64,000 nucleotides of DNA, taken from NCBI GenBank assembly GCA_963383645.1, contig OY726573.1, positions 21,728,345-21,792,344 on the forward strand, written 5' to 3'. Origin of the DNA: Muscardinus avellanarius. Taxonomy: Eukaryota; Chordata; Mammalia; Rodentia; Gliridae. The position numbers and the translations under genes are program-made. The notes beneath the pieces are model-generated. The model saw nothing but the letters and a program-made list of their open reading frames with translations, had not been told where the DNA came from and searched no databases. Shown here piece by piece: positions 22,742-34,052 of this stretch (position 1 is the stretch's first letter; every line of letters begins with the position of its first letter).

Positions 22742-22892
22742 GGCTAGGAGTGGTGGCGCACGCTTGTAATCTTCGCGCTTGGGAGGCGGAGACAGGAGGA
22801 GCACGCAGGTTTGAAGCCAGCCTCACTGGCTTAAGAGACCCTGTTTTAAAATAAAAATATAAAAAATATGTGTTTGGGAGTGTAGCCCGGAG
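22742..22892 (+). mobile_element. SINE type II, 3'-truncated
   Basis: Head with GCCAGCCTCACTGGC, linker, and the first part of the tail (GGGAGTGTAGCCCGGAG), then it stops. Confidence 0.8.
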
Positions 22893-22913
22893 GAATCCAT
22901 ATATCCAACCCTA

Positions 22914-23163
22914 TTTTTTTATTCTTTATTCTTTATTATTTTATTTTATTTTATTTTATTTGCGGGTCTAGGGATAGAACCCAGGGGCATTCAACCTCTG
23001 AGATACACCCCCTTCCCTATTTTTTATTCTTTATTTTGATACTGGGTCTCACTGAGTTATAGAGGGCCTCACTAAGAAGCCGAGGCTGTCCGCGAACCGT
23101 GATGCTCTGGTCTCAGCCTCCTGAATGCTGGGATTACAAGCAGTGTGTGCCACCACACCCAGC
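22914..23163 (-). mobile_element. SINE type III-like with (TTTTA)n
   Basis: (TTTTA)n to about 22962, then GCGGGTCTAGGGATAGAACC tail, linker and head ending CCACCACACCCAGC. Confidence 0.85.
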
Positions 23164-23443
23164 TTTTATTCTTTATTTTGAAATAGGGTGTCACTGAGTT
23201 GCAAAGGACCTCACTAAGTAGCTTAGGCTGTCCGCAAACCATGATCCTTCTGTCTCAGCCTCCCAAATGTTGGGATTACAAGGGTGTGCCACCACACCCA
23301 GCTTTTATTCTTTATTTTGAAATAGGGTGTTACTGGGTTGCAAAGGACCTCACTAAGTAGCTGAGGCTGTCTGCAAACCATGATCCTTCTGTCTCAGCCT
23401 CCCAAATGCTGGGATTACAAGCGTGTGCCACAATGCCTGGCTT
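23164..23443 (-). repeat. 139-bp tandem duplication of a SINE head
   Basis: Units 23164-23302 and 23303-23443 share rare variants (AGGGTGT for AGGGTCT, GATCCTTCTG for GATCCTCCTG), so they are a local tandem copy rather than two insertions. Confidence 0.82.
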
Positions 23444-24051
23444 ATAGGTCTTTAGAAAACTGTTTTCTGGTTGCCCTCCTGGTCATATAACAGGAGCTTT
23501 TAGCCATTTCTTCTTCTGACTTTGTGAAGTGCAGACACAGGGTATCCCAGTTTCCCTACTGTTTCAATGGATGGGCTTCAGAGTTTTCAGGTACTGAGAG
23601 AGATGAGTCAAAAAAAAAAAGTCATTCAAAAAGTAAGCCAGTCAGAGCAACAGTGCTGCCCTTTGGCTGAACTTTCCTTTTCTTTCTGCATACCTTGAGA
23701 TGCTAAATTGGTGTCACTTTTGAGTTGGTCACTGCAGATTGTCAGACCATAGTAAAAGGGACTCATAAATCTTAATCTGGCACTTCCTTGATTGGGGATA
23801 TTTTAGGAAATGCCCAGGAGGCCTCTGACCTAAGTAAAATCTTTATTGGTCTTGAGCATGTACCTTTCCACCCATAGCAGCTTCTAAGTTAGCTACACAG
23901 AAAACCCCATCTTTAGTTCTCTGCAGCCTTTGGAGCATTTGAATTCAAGCTTTGAGAACAGCAGTCTTTGGTCTTTGGTATCATTTGTGCTGTCATAGCA
24001 CATGATGATGCTTACACAAAAGCTGGCAAGAAGGGTTAGAATCACATATTT
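23444..24051. other. SINE-free intronic island
   Basis: About 600 bp, unique-looking. No gene supported. Confidence 0.45.
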
Positions 24052-24064
24052 GCAGGTTTTTAGT

Positions 24065-24272
24065 TTTGTTTTTGTTTTTGTTTTTGTTTGGTGGTACTGG
24101 GGTTCCTGGAAGCCCTTCTACCTCCAGAATACACTCCCAGACCTGTTTTTTTTTTTAATTTTTTATTTGGAAACAGGGTCTCTTAAGCCAGTGCGGCTGG
24201 CTTCGACCCTGAGCGATCCTCCTGTCTCCACCTCCCAAGCGTAGGGATTACAAGTGTGCGCCACCATGTCCG
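24065..24272 (-). mobile_element. SINE type II with target-site duplication
   Basis: Flanked by GCAGGTTTTTAGT at 24052-24064 and 24273-24285. Tail TGGGGTTCCTGGAAGCCC, head with GCCAGTGCGGCTGGC. Confidence 0.93.
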
Positions 24273-24360
24273 GCAGGTTTTTAGTATTAAAAGGGACACT
24301 GTACGTTGGAGGCTCTCCTGAGGTGGTGGGTGGTATTAGAATATTCTGAGGGTGGGTTCC

Positions 24361-24559
24361 TTTTTTTTTTTTTTTTTTTTTTTTGGTGGTACTGGAAACC
24401 CTTCTACCTCCGGGCTACACTCCCAGACACCTATTTTTTTTTTTTTATATTTATTTTTATTTGGAAACAGGGTCTCTTAAGCCAGCAAAGCTGGCTTAAA
24501 ATCTGTGGGATCCTCCTGTCACTGCCAGGGGATTACAAGGGTGCACCACCCCGCCCAGC
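24361..24559 (-). mobile_element. SINE type II, internal deletions
   Basis: Flanked by AGGGTGGGTTC on both sides (about 24350 and 24560). The tail lacks GGGGTTCC and the head is shortened. Confidence 0.88.
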
Positions 24560-24907
24560 AGGGTGGGTTCTTTTAAACCACACTTCTTGTTACTACCCCT
24601 CTTCACTTTCCAGCCCCTGAGGATCATTACTGCTTCCAGTACAAGTGTGTAGTAGCCCAGGTGTTATGCAGATGGAAAATTTTTTGAGATACCAGTGTTG
24701 AAGATTTTTAGGGATCAATATACTTTTTCTATGAAGGGCCAGATAGTATTTTAGGCTTTGTGAGCCACATGTCCTCTGATGCAGTTTATTCGGTACTGTT
24801 TGTAGGGAAGCAATCATAAACAACATGTAAACATGTGAGAACGGCTGTGTTTCAGTAGAACCTTATGGCTGCTGAAGTTTTCATTTCATATAATTTTTAT
24901 TCTTTTT
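24560..24907. other. Intronic sequence, nothing recognised
   Basis: Unique-looking; no gene supported. Confidence 0.45.
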
Positions 24908-25074
24908 GTTGTTGTTGTTTTTGCAGTACTGGGGATGGAACCCAGGGGCATTCTAATTCCGAGCTACACCCCAGCTCAGCTATTAAGTAGCTGAGGCTGT
25001 CCTTGAACCGGGACCCTCCTGTCTCAGCCTCCCAAATGCTGGGATTACAATCTTGCGCCACCACGCCCGGCTGT
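24908..25074 (-). mobile_element. SINE type I, linker deleted
   Basis: (GTT)n, tail GCAGTACTGGGGATGG, then directly the head remainder ending GCGCCACCACGCCCGGC. Confidence 0.82.
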
Positions 25075-25097
25075 ATTTTTTTCTTTAAAGCTGCTCA

Positions 25098-25585
25098 GGG
25101 AGGGTGTGTGGTGGTACACATCTGCAATCTCAGTATTTGGGAGGCTGAAACAGGAGTTCAAGAACTGCTAAGCAATATAGTAAGACTCTCAGCAACCAAA
25201 AAAAGACAAAAGAAAGAAACAGGCTGGCATTTTTTATTCTTTATTTTGAACAGGGTCTCCAGCATTCAGGAGGCTGAGACCGGAGGATCACGGTTTGTGG
25301 ACAGCCTCAGCTACTTAGTGAGGCCCTCTGCAACTCAGACCCTGTTTCAAAATAAAGAATAAAAAATAGGGCAGAGGGTGTAGCTCAGAGGTAGAATGCC
25401 CCTGGGTTCCATCTCCAGACCCGCAAAAAAAAAAAAAAAAAAAGAAAGAGAAAAAGAAACAGAGTCTCACTGAGTTGTGTGGAGGGTCTCACTAAGTAAC
25501 TGAGGCTGGCTGAGAACCTGGATCTTCCTGCCTCAGCCTCTAAAGTACTGGGATTACAAGTGGGCGACAGCGCACCCAGCTCTGA
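25098..25585. mobile_element. Plus SINE head, then minus SINE split by a plus SINE
   Basis: Plus head 25098-25220. A minus linker (25228-25257) and head (25458-25585) are separated by a 5'-truncated plus type III copy 25258-25443 (tail ends CCAGACCCGC plus poly(A)). Confidence 0.78.
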
Positions 25586-25617
25586 ATTATCCTATTGATC
25601 TCACTTAACCTACTCTT

Positions 25618-25837
25618 TTTTTTTTTTTTTTTTTTTTTGCGGTATTGGGGTTGGAACCCAGAGGCATGCTACCTCCGAGCTATCCTCAGCCCTATTTTTT
25701 ATTCTTTATTTTGAAACAGAGTCTCACTGAATTGCAAAGGGCCTCACTAAGTAGTAGCTGAGGCTGTCCGTGAACCGTCATCCTCCTGTCTCAGCCTCCG
25801 GTATGCTGGGATTACAAGCCTGCGCCACCACGACCGA
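25618..25837 (-). mobile_element. SINE type I with target-site duplication
   Basis: TAACCTACTC flanks both ends (about 25606 and 25839). All element parts present. Confidence 0.9.
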
Positions 25838-26022
25838 TAACCTACTCATTTTGTAGCAGAAATAATGTTAACAGGTTGATGAGATTTGCAATCATTACAT
25901 AGCAAATAAGTGGCATAACCATGGTTTAAGTCTAGGTCTTTGACTTTAGTAACAGTGGTCTTTGTTATAGTATTCTATCCTTCTCCCCCCTACTAAATTA
26001 ATGAGCAATAAATACATATAAA

Positions 26023-26040
26023 TTGTGTGTGTGTGTGTGT

Positions 26041-26092
<52 letters not shown>
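26023..26092. repeat. (GT)n microsatellite
   Basis: About 70 bp of GT with one GA interruption. Confidence 0.96.
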
Positions 26093-26094
<2 letters not shown>

Positions 26095-26746
26095 AGTACT
26101 GGGAGTTGAACCAAGGGGCATTCTACCTTCGAGCTGAATCACCCAGCTTAACCCCCCCCCCCCCCAGTACTGGGGATGGAACCCAGGGGCATGCTACCTC
26201 TGAGTTATACCCTCAGCCCTATTTTTTAAATTTTTATTATGAAATAGGGTCTCACTGAGTTGAAGACGGCCTCACTAAGTAGGGCCTCACTAAGAGGTTG
26301 GCCTTGAACCTGTGATACTCCTGTCTCAATCTCCAAAGTACTAGAGTTACAAGCATGCACCACCATCCCTGGCTCTTACTTCTTTCTGTTTGTTTGTTCA
26401 TTTGTTTGTTTTGTGGTTCTGGGGATGGAACCCAGGGTCATTCGACCTCCAAGCTACACCCCCTGCCCAATTTTTTATTCTTTATTTTGAAATAGGGTCT
26501 CACTAAGTTGCGGAGGGCCTCACTAAGTAGCTAAGACTGTCTGCAAACCATGATCCTCCAGTCTCAGCTTTCCGAATGCTGGGATTACAAGCGTGCTTCA
26601 CCACACCCAGCTCTTATTTTTGTTTTGAAGCAGAGTCTTCCTAGGTTGTTGAGAGACTCACTACTTGCTGAGGCTGTTCTCGAACGTGCAGTCCTACCTC
26701 AGCCTCCCAAGTACTGGGATTACAGTTGTGCACCATGGCACCTGGC
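26095..26746 (-). mobile_element. Series of minus SINEs
   Basis: Tail 26095-26149, poly(C) 26150-26164, copy 26165-26375 (with AAGTAGGGCCTCACTAAG duplication), type III-like copy 26386-26612, head 26613-26746. The lone tail and the last head may be one split element. Confidence 0.78.
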
Positions 26747-26848
26747 TAAAATTGTCTTGTTTTAAAATATTTTGTATATGTAAAAATAAGTTCAAGATGG
26801 ATAAGAGAATGATAGTGTATACTTTCAAAAACACTTTAAAAATACAGT

Positions 26849-27180
26849 TTGCTGGATGTTGTGGCACATGCTTGTAATCCCAGTACTTGGGTGGGGGGTT
26901 GTGCATGCTTGTAATCCCAGCATTTGGGGGGTTTAGACCAGGAGGATTGTGGTTCATGGTCAGCCTCAGCTATTTAGTGAGGCCTTTTGCAACTCAATGA
27001 GACCTTGTTTCAAAATAAAGAATTAAAAAAAAAAAAGGGCTGAGGGTGTAGTTTAGAGGTAGAATGCCCCAGGGTTCAACCCCCAGTTCCTCAAAAACAT
27101 AAATAAAAAAATAAGGAATATGGCTGGGGGAGATAGGATACCCCTGGGTTCCATCCCCAGTACCCTCCCCCCACACACCC
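26849..27180 (+). mobile_element. Plus SINE with duplicated head, plus a lone tail
   Basis: In 26849-27097 the GCTTGTAATCCCAG segment of the head occurs twice. A lone tail follows at 27119-27180. Confidence 0.78.
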
Positions 27181-27218
27181 AAAAAAGGAAAAAAAGATTC
27201 ACCTTGAAATCCCCAGTA

Positions 27219-27266
<48 letters not shown>

Positions 27267-27292
27267 GGAAAAAAGATTCACCTTGAAATTCC
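27181..27292 (+). repeat. Direct repeat enclosing a very short SINE-tail/(CA)n insert
   Basis: GGAAAAA(A)GATTCACCTTGAAAT occurs before and after CCCCAGTACTA plus (CA)n 27219-27256 and an A run. It looks like a target-site duplication around a severely 5'-truncated SINE. Confidence 0.6.
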
Positions 27293-27336
27293 TTATAATA
27301 CTGAGTACTCATACTGCCCTTAAAATTATTCACCTT

Positions 27337-28528
27337 TGCCAGGAATGATGGCACTTACCTGTAATCTTAGAACTTCGAAGGCTGAGGCAGGAGGAGCACA
27401 GGTTTGAGAACATCCTCAGCAATTTAGACCCTGTTTCAAGATAAAAAATATAGCTGGGTATGGTGGCATAAACTTGTAATCCCAGTACTTGAGAGGCTGA
27501 GAGGAAGATCACAGGTTTAAGTAAGCCTCACCTTCGTAGGCCCTCCACAATTTAGACCCTGTTTCAAAATAAAGAATAAAAAATAGGGCCGGGTGTATAC
27601 CTTGGAGGCAGAATGCCTCTGGATTCAATCTCCAGTACTACCAAAAAAAAAAACCCCAAAATGAAAAAGGGCTGGGAGAGCCGGGTGTGGTGGCACATGC
27701 AGCATTCAGGAGGCTGAGACAGGAGGGTCGTGGTTTGTGGACAGCCTCAGCTACTTTTTTTTTTTTTTTTTTTTTTTTGCCGGTCTGGAGATGGAACCCA
27801 GAGGCATTTGACCTCCAAGCTACACCCCCTGCCCAATTTTTTATTCTTTATTTTGAAACAGGGTCTCACCGAGTTGCGAAGGGCCTCACTAAGTAGCTGA
27901 GACTGTCAGCCAACCATGATCTTCTGGCCTCAGCCTCCCAAATGCTGGGATTACAAGCATGCACCACCACGCCCAGATAGCCTCAGCTACTTAGTGAGGT
28001 CCTTTGCAACTCATTGAGACCCTATTTCAAAATCAAGAATAAAAATCAAGAGCCAACGTGGTGACGCATGCTTGTAATCCCCGGGTTTGGGAGGTGGAAA
28101 CATGAGGATCTCACAGATTCGAAGCCAGTCTTGCTGGCTTAAGAGTCCCTGTTTCCAAATAAAATATAAAAGAGGTCTGGGAGTGTAGCCTGGAGGTAGA
28201 AGGGTTTCATCCCCAGTACCACCAAAAAAAAAAATAAAATAAAATAAAAAATAAAATAAAATAAAAATCAGGACTGGAGTGTAGTTCAGAGACAGACTGC
28301 CCCTGGGTTCCATCCCTAGTACCACCCCCCCAAAAAAAAAGCCAGGCATGGTGGCTCACGCTTATAATCCCAGCATTTGGGAAACTGAGAGAGGCCGTTG
28401 TGGTTCTTTCTTAGACAGCCTCGGCTGCGTAGTGAGGTCTTTTGCAACTCAGTGAGACCTTGTTTCAAAATAAAGAATAAAAATAGAACTGAAGGTGTAG
28501 CTTGAAGGTAGAATGCCCCTCTCCAGTA

Positions 28529-28574
<46 letters not shown>
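27337..28574. mobile_element. SINE nest, mostly plus strand
   Basis: Plus head 27337-27448; plus copy 27452-27655; plus head 27679-27755 interrupted by a minus type III-like copy 27756-27977 (target duplication AGCCTCAGCTACTT); its remainder 27978-28048 interrupted by a plus type II 28051-28270; outer tail 28271-28330; plus type I 28341-28574 ending in (AC)n. Confidence 0.8.
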
Positions 28575-28577
<3 letters not shown>

Positions 28578-28696
28578 GACTTCTCCGAAGATTCTGCCTC
28601 ATATCTGGCTAACTTCATATTGCCACGTGTGAATATATTTTAGGGATATGTATGTATGTATGTATGTGTGTGTGTATATATATATATTTATATTTA

Positions 28697-29159
28697 GCGG
28701 TATTGGAGATGGAACCTAGGGGCATTCTACCTCTGAGCTACACGCCCAGCCCTATTTTTTTATTCTTTATTTTGGAACAGGGTCTCACTGCGTTGTAAAA
28801 AGGCCTCACTAAGTAGCTTAGGCTGCCTGTAAACCGTGATCCTCCTGTCTCAGCCTCCCAAATTCTGAAATTACAAGCATGCACTACCACACCTAGCACT
28901 AAAAAATAGGGCTGGAGGTGTAGCTCGAAGTCAGAATGCCCCTGGGTTCCATCCCCAGTACTGCTAAAAAATAAAAAATAAATAAATAAAAATAGAACTG
29001 GAAGTGTAGCTCAGAGGTACAGTGCCCCTAGGTTCCATCCCTGGTACCACAGGGCAGGGGGGGGGGGCGATGGCGTGTCGCTAAGTTGCTGAGGCTGACC
29101 TTGAATCTGTGGTACTCCCAAGTACTGGAATTATAGGTGTGTACCACCACATCTGGTAA
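28697..29159. mobile_element. Minus SINE, two plus tails, minus head fragment
   Basis: Minus type I 28697-28897, plus tails 28900-28990 and 28991-29054 one after the other, poly(G) 29055-29066, minus head fragment 29074-29159. Confidence 0.75.
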
Positions 29160-29720
29160 TTAGGACCCATTTTGTTCAACAGGTAACAAATCTACATTTT
29201 TATCTCCTTTTCTAATTGGAGAGTTATTGATGATTACAAAGAAGAATTATGTTTAGGGTGACAGATACTTTCAGACTAAAAATAAAACAGCAGTTCTTAC
29301 TAATCAAGGTCAGGGGGAAATGTGTGTGTACTCTAAAAAAATTCCCCAAAGTTCCCTCACTCCCACAAGTTGAAAAATGATGCATTAAAATCTACTATTT
29401 AAAAAATATAGTTAAAATATATTAGCAAATATGAATTCAGGTTACTAAGTGGACTTTATCTACCACCATAGAAGGACCCTTTGGAAGTAGAGATAGAACC
29501 ATGATGTTCTAAAACTTCTCAGGGCTTTGGGGTTTGAATGAGGTGGATTAGTATTCTGTTCCTACCAAAGTACTCTTTGCAAGTGAATATAACCAACTGC
29601 TAAAGGATTTCTTCTGGTTATGAATGAATTATCCAGTATATGAGTGACAGCTGTGGGAAGAGGGCTAATTGAGTTAAAATAGTATGTTTTTAACCTTTCT
29701 ATTTATTACTCATTACTTTT
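29160..29720. other. Intronic sequence, nothing recognised
   Basis: Unique-looking AT-rich sequence. Confidence 0.45.
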
Positions 29721-29958
29721 GTGTGTAGTACTGGGGATTGTACCCAGGGGCATTCTGCCTCTGAGCTATACCCCATCCCTATTTTATTTTTATTTTTTGT
29801 GGTACTGGGAATTGAACCCAGGGGTGTTCTGCCTCTGAGCTACATCCAAGCCCTATTTTATTTTATTTTATTTTTTTGTGGTACTGGGAATTGAACCCAG
29901 GGGTGTTCTACCTCTGAGCTACACCCTCAGCTCTATTTCTTATTATTTATTTATTTAT
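29721..29958 (-). repeat. Three tandem SINE tails (~79-bp period)
   Basis: Units at 29721-29797, 29798-29876 and 29877-29958. The last two share TGGGAATTGAACCCAGGGGT and GTTCT, so local duplication is likely. Confidence 0.75.
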
Positions 29959-30262
29959 TTGGTAGTACTGGGGTTCCTGGAAACCTACCTCTGGGCTACA
30001 CTCCCCGACCCATTTTTATGTCTCTTAAACCAGTGAGGCTGGCTTCGAACCTGTGCGATCCTCCTGTCTCCGCCTCCCAAGCGCGGGGGTTACAAGTATG
30101 CGCCACCATGCCTGGTGTTCTATTTCTTATTTTTATTTTGAAATGGGGTCTCTCTAGGTTGCTGAGAGTCTTACTACTTGCTGAGGCTGCCCTTGGACCT
30201 GTGATCCTCCTTTCTCAGCCTCCCACATACTGGGATTATAGGTATATGCCACCATGTCTAGC
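29959..30262 (-). mobile_element. SINE type II and an older SINE head
   Basis: Type II copy with shortened linker at 29959-30117 and minus head at 30118-30262, likely the remainder of one of the preceding tails. Confidence 0.8.
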
Positions 30263-30854
30263 AAGATTCTTGACCTCTTTGGCCGGTTGGAGAGTCCTCA
30301 GCATACTGCTTTTAGAGACCAGGGAAGATGATAGTGAGGTTTGGTCTTTAGATTGGCTCACTTTCTTTGTAATTGAATTGACTTTTCCTACTCCTCTTTG
30401 TTTTGTCCAGAGGGATCTCTTGGCTTTGATGGAAATAGGTTTTCTGGAACCTTGAACTAAGACTATAAATTGGTGGCTCATGGGCCACACATGGCTGGCA
30501 AATGTGTTTCAACTTGCTTAATGTTAATCTCATTTTCATTAGTGGCTAATATTTAAAAGCCAGAGGATTTTACATAAAAACCCAGATTCCACTTTCCAGC
30601 TTGGGCACACGTAGGGCATTTAGCTAGAACTGATGAGTAGTACCTCTATGTCATTACTATCCCTACCAGCCTACTTTATACCTGATCTCTGTAGACAATT
30701 GGATTTTCATCTCCAGATGTTGAACTTGAACTTCAGTTAATGTGTGATGTGCGAATTGATGAGCTAAATTAGTGGTGCTTTATTCTTGGATACCAAAGAA
30801 GAGTCCTGTTTTCTTGGATAGATTGAAAAATAGTTCATAAAGAACATCAGATCA
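30263..30854. other. SINE-free intronic sequence
   Basis: About 590 bp; no gene supported. Confidence 0.45.
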
Positions 30855-31380
30855 AGCTGGGCATGGTGGCACACACTTGTAATCCCAACATTCAGGAGGC
30901 TGAGACTGGAGGATTGCGTTTTGTGGACAGCCTCAGCTACTTAGTGCGGCCCTCTGCAACTTAGTGAGACCCTGTTTCAAAAAAGGAGGGGGGGCTTCAG
31001 GGGCTGTAGCTCGGAGGTTGAATGCCCCTGGGTTCCATCCCCAGACCCGCAAAAAAAAAAAAAAAAAATCATATCAGGAGTTTATCTAAAATAACTAGCT
31101 GAGTGTGGTGGTGGCGCATCCCAGCATTTGGGAGGCTGAGACAGGAGAATCGCGGTTCCCGGACAGCCTCAGCAACTTAGCCATTTGCAACTCAGTGAGA
31201 CCCTGTTTCAAGATAAAGAATAAAAACTAGGGCTAAGGGTGTAGCTTGGAGGTAGAATGCCCCTGGGTTCCATCCCCAATACTGCAGAACAATAAAAAAT
31301 AAAAATAAAATATCAGGCTGGCAGTGTAGCTCAGAGGTAGAATGACCCTGGGTTCAATCCCCAGTACTGCAGAAATAAAA
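30855..31380 (+). mobile_element. Two plus SINEs and a lone tail
   Basis: Type III-like 30855-31068 (tail ends CCAGACCCGC), type I 31095-31314, tail-only 31316-31380. They end about 390 bp before the SMG6 exon. Confidence 0.85.
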
Positions 31381-31384
31381 TGTT

Positions 31385-31768
31385 ATTTCTATTCCTGTCA
31401 AGGTTTCATACCCATGAATATACCCTTGAATATAGGGAAAGAATGATGTGTAGATCCCAGAGAGTTGCAGGGATCTTTTTTTATATCCTGCTTAGTTTGG
31501 AATCACCGATTAATTCCTGTACATAGGTAGCACTGCCAGCAGAGGGTGCTGTCCGCTTATCCAGACCATTGTCTTCTTGGCTCAGTGGATCAGCAGCTGC
31601 TGGGCATGTGCCCTGGGCCTGTGTGAGAGTTTGGGCATGTCCTTTTGGTTCCCATCCCCAGTGCCCACCCCTTAGACCCTGGCCAGGTTCTTGTCTCACT
31701 GGGGACACTGTTCAGAAACAGGAAACTGGGGAAAGTTTAATTGTTTTCTCCTCTCTTTTCCCATGCAG
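31385..31768 (+). other. SMG6: Intron flanking the first SMG6 exon
   Basis: SINE-free, with a pyrimidine-rich stretch just before the acceptor at 31768. Confidence 0.6.
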
Positions 31769-31830
31769 CTGAACAAAAGGTTCATCCTCAGTTTTCTCCA
31801 TGCCCATGGGAAGCTGTTTACCCGGATTGG
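31769..31830 (+). CDS. SMG6: SMG6 internal exon (62 nt)
   Basis: A pyrimidine-rich tract and CCCATGCAG precede the exon, and GG|GTAAGT follows it. The reading frame LNKRFILSFLHAHGKLFTRI ends with a split glycine codon (GG|A) completed by the exon at 48717. I recognise the peptide from memory as part of SMG6/EST1A, the cytoplasmic endonuclease of nonsense-mediated mRNA decay. The segment belongs to the helical (14-3-3/TPR-like) part of the protein, upstream of the C-terminal PIN nuclease domain. SINEs are absent for about 380 bp upstream and 1 kb downstream. The paralogues SMG5 and SMG7 are the alternatives; I judge SMG6 clearly the best fit, but no alignment was run. Confidence 0.88.
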
Positions 31831-32832
31831 GTAAGTGTGCAGGATGTTTATTTTATTTTCCTACATTACAAGTCATTTTGGAATTTAATATTGTTAGCAA
31901 CTAGACTGTGTTTGTAACTGAGGGCACAGGGTGTGAGTTCTTAGAGGCCTCCACCTTCTCTTCCCTTCACTCTCATCTCCTGCCATGTTCATAAAGCTTA
32001 GAAAATACTCCTTTCCATCTCTCTGTCTCTTCTTTTCTCTAGCTTCACTAAAACTCCCCTTTAACGACAGATTTTTTTCCAGCCCCCACCCCTAATTCTC
32101 CTGGGTTTCTCTCTTCTCTGCCTTTTTTTTCTTCTTTTTTTTCCTGTCTCTAGTATTCTGCTCAAGGCGGTCATATTGCATCCCGGGTGTAGCTGCCAGG
32201 GGCCCTTCTTGGGAAAAACTGTCCACTAATTTTCCGTCAAAGATAAGAGGAATATTTTCTTTCCTCCATGTCCTTCTGACCCATACCCTTCCTTCATTGC
32301 TGTTTCCTTTACCAAATCGCTGATCTTAGTAAATACCAAGACTATTTTATGGTTTCACCATCCACTATGGATTTATATATAAATCTCAGGAAAGGCATGT
32401 GTGCAAAATGCTATTACTTCACCCCTTAAGTCCTTGGAAAGAGATTGAGTTTTGAGTATTCCTTTGGTAGATCAAAGTTCTTCCTCACAGTGTAAAACTC
32501 AGGATCCTAAAGCCTGACTTAATGTCTTCATATCAAAGCAGAGGTATTCTGAGCATCTCTTTAATGTAGGGCTTCCCTGGGTATAGGATAGTGAGAGAGG
32601 GAACAAGAACAGTGCTCCTGGATTTTAATATTTTCTGATATTTTAATACTTTGGAGGTTTTATTGTGAACTACTCTTTGAGGTGTTTGTTTTGGATTACA
32701 AATCTCCAGTTATTGCCAGTGTTTTCCTTTCACTTTCTGTCATAAACTTGTAAGTTTATCTGTAATGCTCAAGAAAGGTTTTTTTTAGTAGGAATAGGAG
32801 CTATGTTAGTTTCTACATACTTTTGTATTGAA
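31831..32832 (+). other. SMG6: SINE-free start of the SMG6 intron
   Basis: About 1 kb after the donor site without recognised repeats; contains a C/T-rich region at about 31950-32160. Confidence 0.55.
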
Positions 32833-32925
32833 TTCTTTTTTTTTGGGGGGTACTGGGGATTGAACCTAGAGGCATTTTACCTAAAAGCTATGTTCCCAGC
32901 CCAATTTCTTTATGTGGAAATAAGG
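32833..32925 (-). mobile_element. SINE tail fragment
   Basis: GGGGATTGAACCTAGAGGC tail with a short linker remnant; head missing. Confidence 0.7.
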
Positions 32926-33076
32926 TCCCCAGCCCAGTTATTAATATAAGCTTTACTGTGGCAGGAAATTTTACCCTATACTCTTGTATCTTGAGTGTCT
33001 GGCATAAATAGTAGGTGCTCCGTTAATAGTTGTGTTATGAATAGGTGAATCATTATAAGAAATGTATGAAAAGTGG

Positions 33077-33494
33077 CCGGGCGTGGTGGCGCACGCTTGT
33101 AATCCCAGCATTTGGGAGGCTGAGACCTGGAGGATCGCAGTTCGCGGACAGCCTCAGCTACTTAGTGAGGCCTCTGCAACTCAGTGAGACCCGGTTTCAA
33201 ATTAAAAAAAAAATAGGGCAGGAGGTGTAGCTTGGAGGTCAAATGCTTCTGGGTTCTATCCCCAGACCCGCAAAAAAAAAAAAAAAAAAAAAAAAAAAGT
33301 ATGAATAGTGGCCGGGCGTGGTGGCGCACACTTGTAATCCCCACGCTTGAGAGGCAGAGACAGGAGGATCACGCAGGTTCGAAGCCAGCTGTGCTGGCTT
33401 ATGAGACCCTGTTTCCAAAATATAAAATAGGTCTGGGAGTGTAGCCTGGAGGCAGAAGGGCTTCCAGGAACCCCAGTACCACACACACAAAAAA
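33077..33494 (+). mobile_element. Two plus SINEs inserted back to back at one site
   Basis: Type III 33077-33298 and type II 33311-33494. The flank ATGAAAAGTG/ATGAATAGTG/ATGGATAGTG occurs before, between and after them, so both used the same target. Confidence 0.87.
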
Positions 33495-33799
33495 GAAATG
33501 CATGGATAGTGAAAGATTAGAGAGAAGGATTTCATACTCTTGTAAGTTACAGTAGACCCAGGCTGATCACTAGTAAGTACTGCAGAGCTGCAGTTATAAG
33601 GAGGATAAGATGATATCAATATGATATGATAACACATTTAAGCAGGAAATAGTATTGTGCTGTACTTTATAATAACAATTGATGATGCTCTCATTCCTTA
33701 TTTTTTAATCTTTTTTAGTTCTAATTTTTTTTTATCATTCTCCTGCCTTATCCTGAATGTTTTATTTATCACTTTTCCTCTATTTGTTCTTTATATATA

Positions 33800-33997
33800 T
33801 TTTGTTTGTTTGTTTGTGTTGTTGGTACTGGGGATGGAACCCTTCCACCTCCAGGCTACACTCCCAGACCTATTTTATATTTTTATTTGGGAACAGGGTC
33901 TCTTAAGCCAGCAAGGCTGGCTTCAAACCTGCATGATTCTCCTGTCTCTGCTCCCAAGCACGGGGGTTACAAGTGTGCGCCACCACGCCCGGCTTGT
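33800..33997 (-). mobile_element. SINE type II-like with target-site duplication
   Basis: TTGTTCTTTATAT flanks both sides. Tail partly deleted, head with GCCAGCAAGGCTGGC. Confidence 0.87.
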
Positions 33998-34052
33998 TCT
34001 TTATATTTTCCTGTTGCTCTCAGTCAGTGTTTCTCAACCTCAGTATTATGAC

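Noticed and set aside
31000..31060. tRNA gene from box A and box B-like sequence
   Set aside because: It is a SINE tail lacking the anticodon arm; the same applies to all other such hits in the window.
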